Positions 5,885 through 6,480 of a stretch of 6,480 nucleotides of DNA are shown in pieces. The notes under the pieces were generated by a model that was not told the origin of the DNA, did not search any database, and was given only the letters and a program-made list of their open reading frames with translations. Source of the stretch: Propionibacteriaceae bacterium. Its GTDB lineage: Bacteria; Actinomycetota; Actinomycetes; Propionibacteriales; Propionibacteriaceae. The DNA lies in assembly GCA_030538175.1 (NCBI GenBank), contig JAUNUL010000172.1:1-6480 (forward strand), read 5' to 3'. Position 1 is the first letter of the stretch, and every line of letters begins with the position of its first letter. A program made the translations under genes and the position numbers.

Positions 5885-5907
5885 CTGTCGGTGGCCCCTG
5901 CCAGACT
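5885..5907 (+). promoter_or_regulatory. RecA-NDp-type promoter of lhr
   Basis: CTGTCGGTG (5885-5893), eight bases GCCCCTGC, then CAGACT (5902-5907) match TTGTCRGTG-N8-TANNNT at 8 of 9 upstream positions with exact spacing; the hexamer misses only its first T. The start of transcription predicted from the hexamer falls at 5914-5915, on the ATG of lhr. This fits a LexA-independent, PafBC-type damage promoter giving a leaderless mRNA. In mycobacteria lhr is reported to rise after DNA damage, which agrees. Confidence 0.65.
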
Positions 5908-5914
5908 GGGCCCT

Positions 5915-6480
5915 ATGCCAATCGACGCCGCCGATCCGCTCGCGGGCTTCGGCGCGGCCACCCGCGAGTGGTTCACGAATTCCTTCGCGAACCCAACAGC
6001 GGCCCAGACCGAGGCCTGGCGTGCCATTGGGGCGGGCGACCACGCACTGGTCGTCGCGCCAACGGGGTCCGGCAAGACTCTCGCCGCTTTCCTTTCTGCT
6101 TTGGACTCCCTCGCCGAAGACCCAGACCCATCCCATAGGTGTCGGGTCCTCTATGTGTCCCCTCTCAAGGCACTTGCGGTGGACGTCGAACGCAACCTGC
6201 GCGCACCCTTGCGGGGCATCGGTCAGGCAGCTGCGAGGCTAGGCCTGCCGAGTCCGGACATCCGTGTCGGCGTTCGTTCTGGTGACACTCCCGCCGCGGA
6301 ACGCCGACGACTGATTGCTCACCCACCGGACATCGTCATCACCACCCCCGAGTCGCTGTTTCTCATGCTGACCTCAGGGGCACGCGAGGCACTGCGTGGT
6401 GTGCGCACCGTCATCATCGATGAGATCCACGTCCTCGCTGCCACCAAGCGCGGTGCTCATCTGGCGATTTCATTGGAAAG
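5915..6480 (+). CDS. lhr: Lhr-type ATP-dependent helicase, N-terminal part (runs off the window)
   Basis: The frame is open from the ATG at 5915 to the window edge: 188 residues plus two bases, with no stop. It is the first RecA-like domain of a superfamily 2 helicase. A Q-motif-like PTAAQTEAW lies at 27-35, Walker A APTGSGKT at 48-55, motif Ia YVSPLKALAVDV at 80-91, motif Ib TTPESL at 143-148 and a DEIH motif II at 169-172. The stretch after it, HVLAATKRGAHLAISLE, is typical of Lhr rather than of RecQ or RecG. Lhr proteins are about 1500 residues long, translocate 3' to 5' on single-stranded DNA and unwind RNA:DNA hybrids in DNA repair. No Shine-Dalgarno sequence lies before the ATG, and a damage-type promoter ends 7 nt upstream. 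A few codons rare in high-GC genomes appear (AGG, CTA). Whether the rest of the protein is full length cannot be seen. Confidence 0.92.
   Translation, partial: MPIDAADPLAGFGAATREWFTNSFANPTAAQTEAWRAIGAGDHALVVAPTGSGKTLAAFLSALDSLAEDPDPSHRCRVLYVSPLKALAVDVERNLRAPLRGIGQAAARLGLPSPDIRVGVRSGDTPAAERRRLIAHPPDIVITTPESLFLMLTSGAREALRGVRTVIIDEIHVLAATKRGAHLAISLE

Noticed and set aside
5422..6138. Plus-strand open frame of 238 codons across the recA promoters, DUF3046 and the start of lhr
   Set aside because: It runs over promoter elements and two better supported genes, and its product is Arg/Pro-rich without domain character.

Overview
The window is a high-GC chromosomal segment from an actinobacterium (Actinomycetota). 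The glutamate-uptake genes next to the recA-recX block, the DUF3046 gene just upstream of recA, the LexA box of the CGAAC-N4-GTTCG type, and matches to the actinobacterial RecA-NDp promoter all point that way. Order- or family-level placement (perhaps Propionibacteriales) is only a guess. No mobile elements, CRISPR arrays or RNA genes were seen. Coding is dense and every gene is recognisable at family level.

Layout: On the plus strand at the left, the end of a glutamate-type substrate-binding protein (1-173) is followed by a strong intercistronic hairpin and two ABC permease genes, gluC (248-931) and gluD (928-1800, ATGA overlap). The operon ends at a UUCG-loop hairpin (1836-1867). From there four genes lie on the minus strand and are read from right to left: DUF3046 (5815-5621), recA (5395-4346), recX (4325-3732) and rny, ribonuclease Y (3553-1907). 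At the right edge, divergent from DUF3046, is the 5' end of lhr, a large DNA-repair helicase, which runs off the window at 6480.

How it fits together: the left part imports glutamate or a related amino acid. The right part is a DNA-damage locus: RecA, its modulator RecX, and Lhr. The recA upstream region (5396-5620) carries two layered promoters. One is a classical SOS promoter in which the LexA box fills the spacer between the -35 and -10 elements. The other, closer to the gene, matches the LexA-independent RecA-NDp promoter used by PafBC. The same PafBC-type motif lies directly in front of lhr, placed so that the lhr mRNA should be leaderless. A weaker copy lies upstream of rny.

The protein-coding content is ordinary housekeeping material. 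What deserves a second look is the promoter architecture: the octamer TGTC[A/G]GTG occurs exactly three times in the window, always between genes and always pointing at the next gene. The proximal recA promoter is placed so that an in-frame ATG falls at or next to its predicted transcript start, which could give an N-terminally extended RecA. Two DnaA-box-like nonamers sit 30 bp apart in the recA leader.
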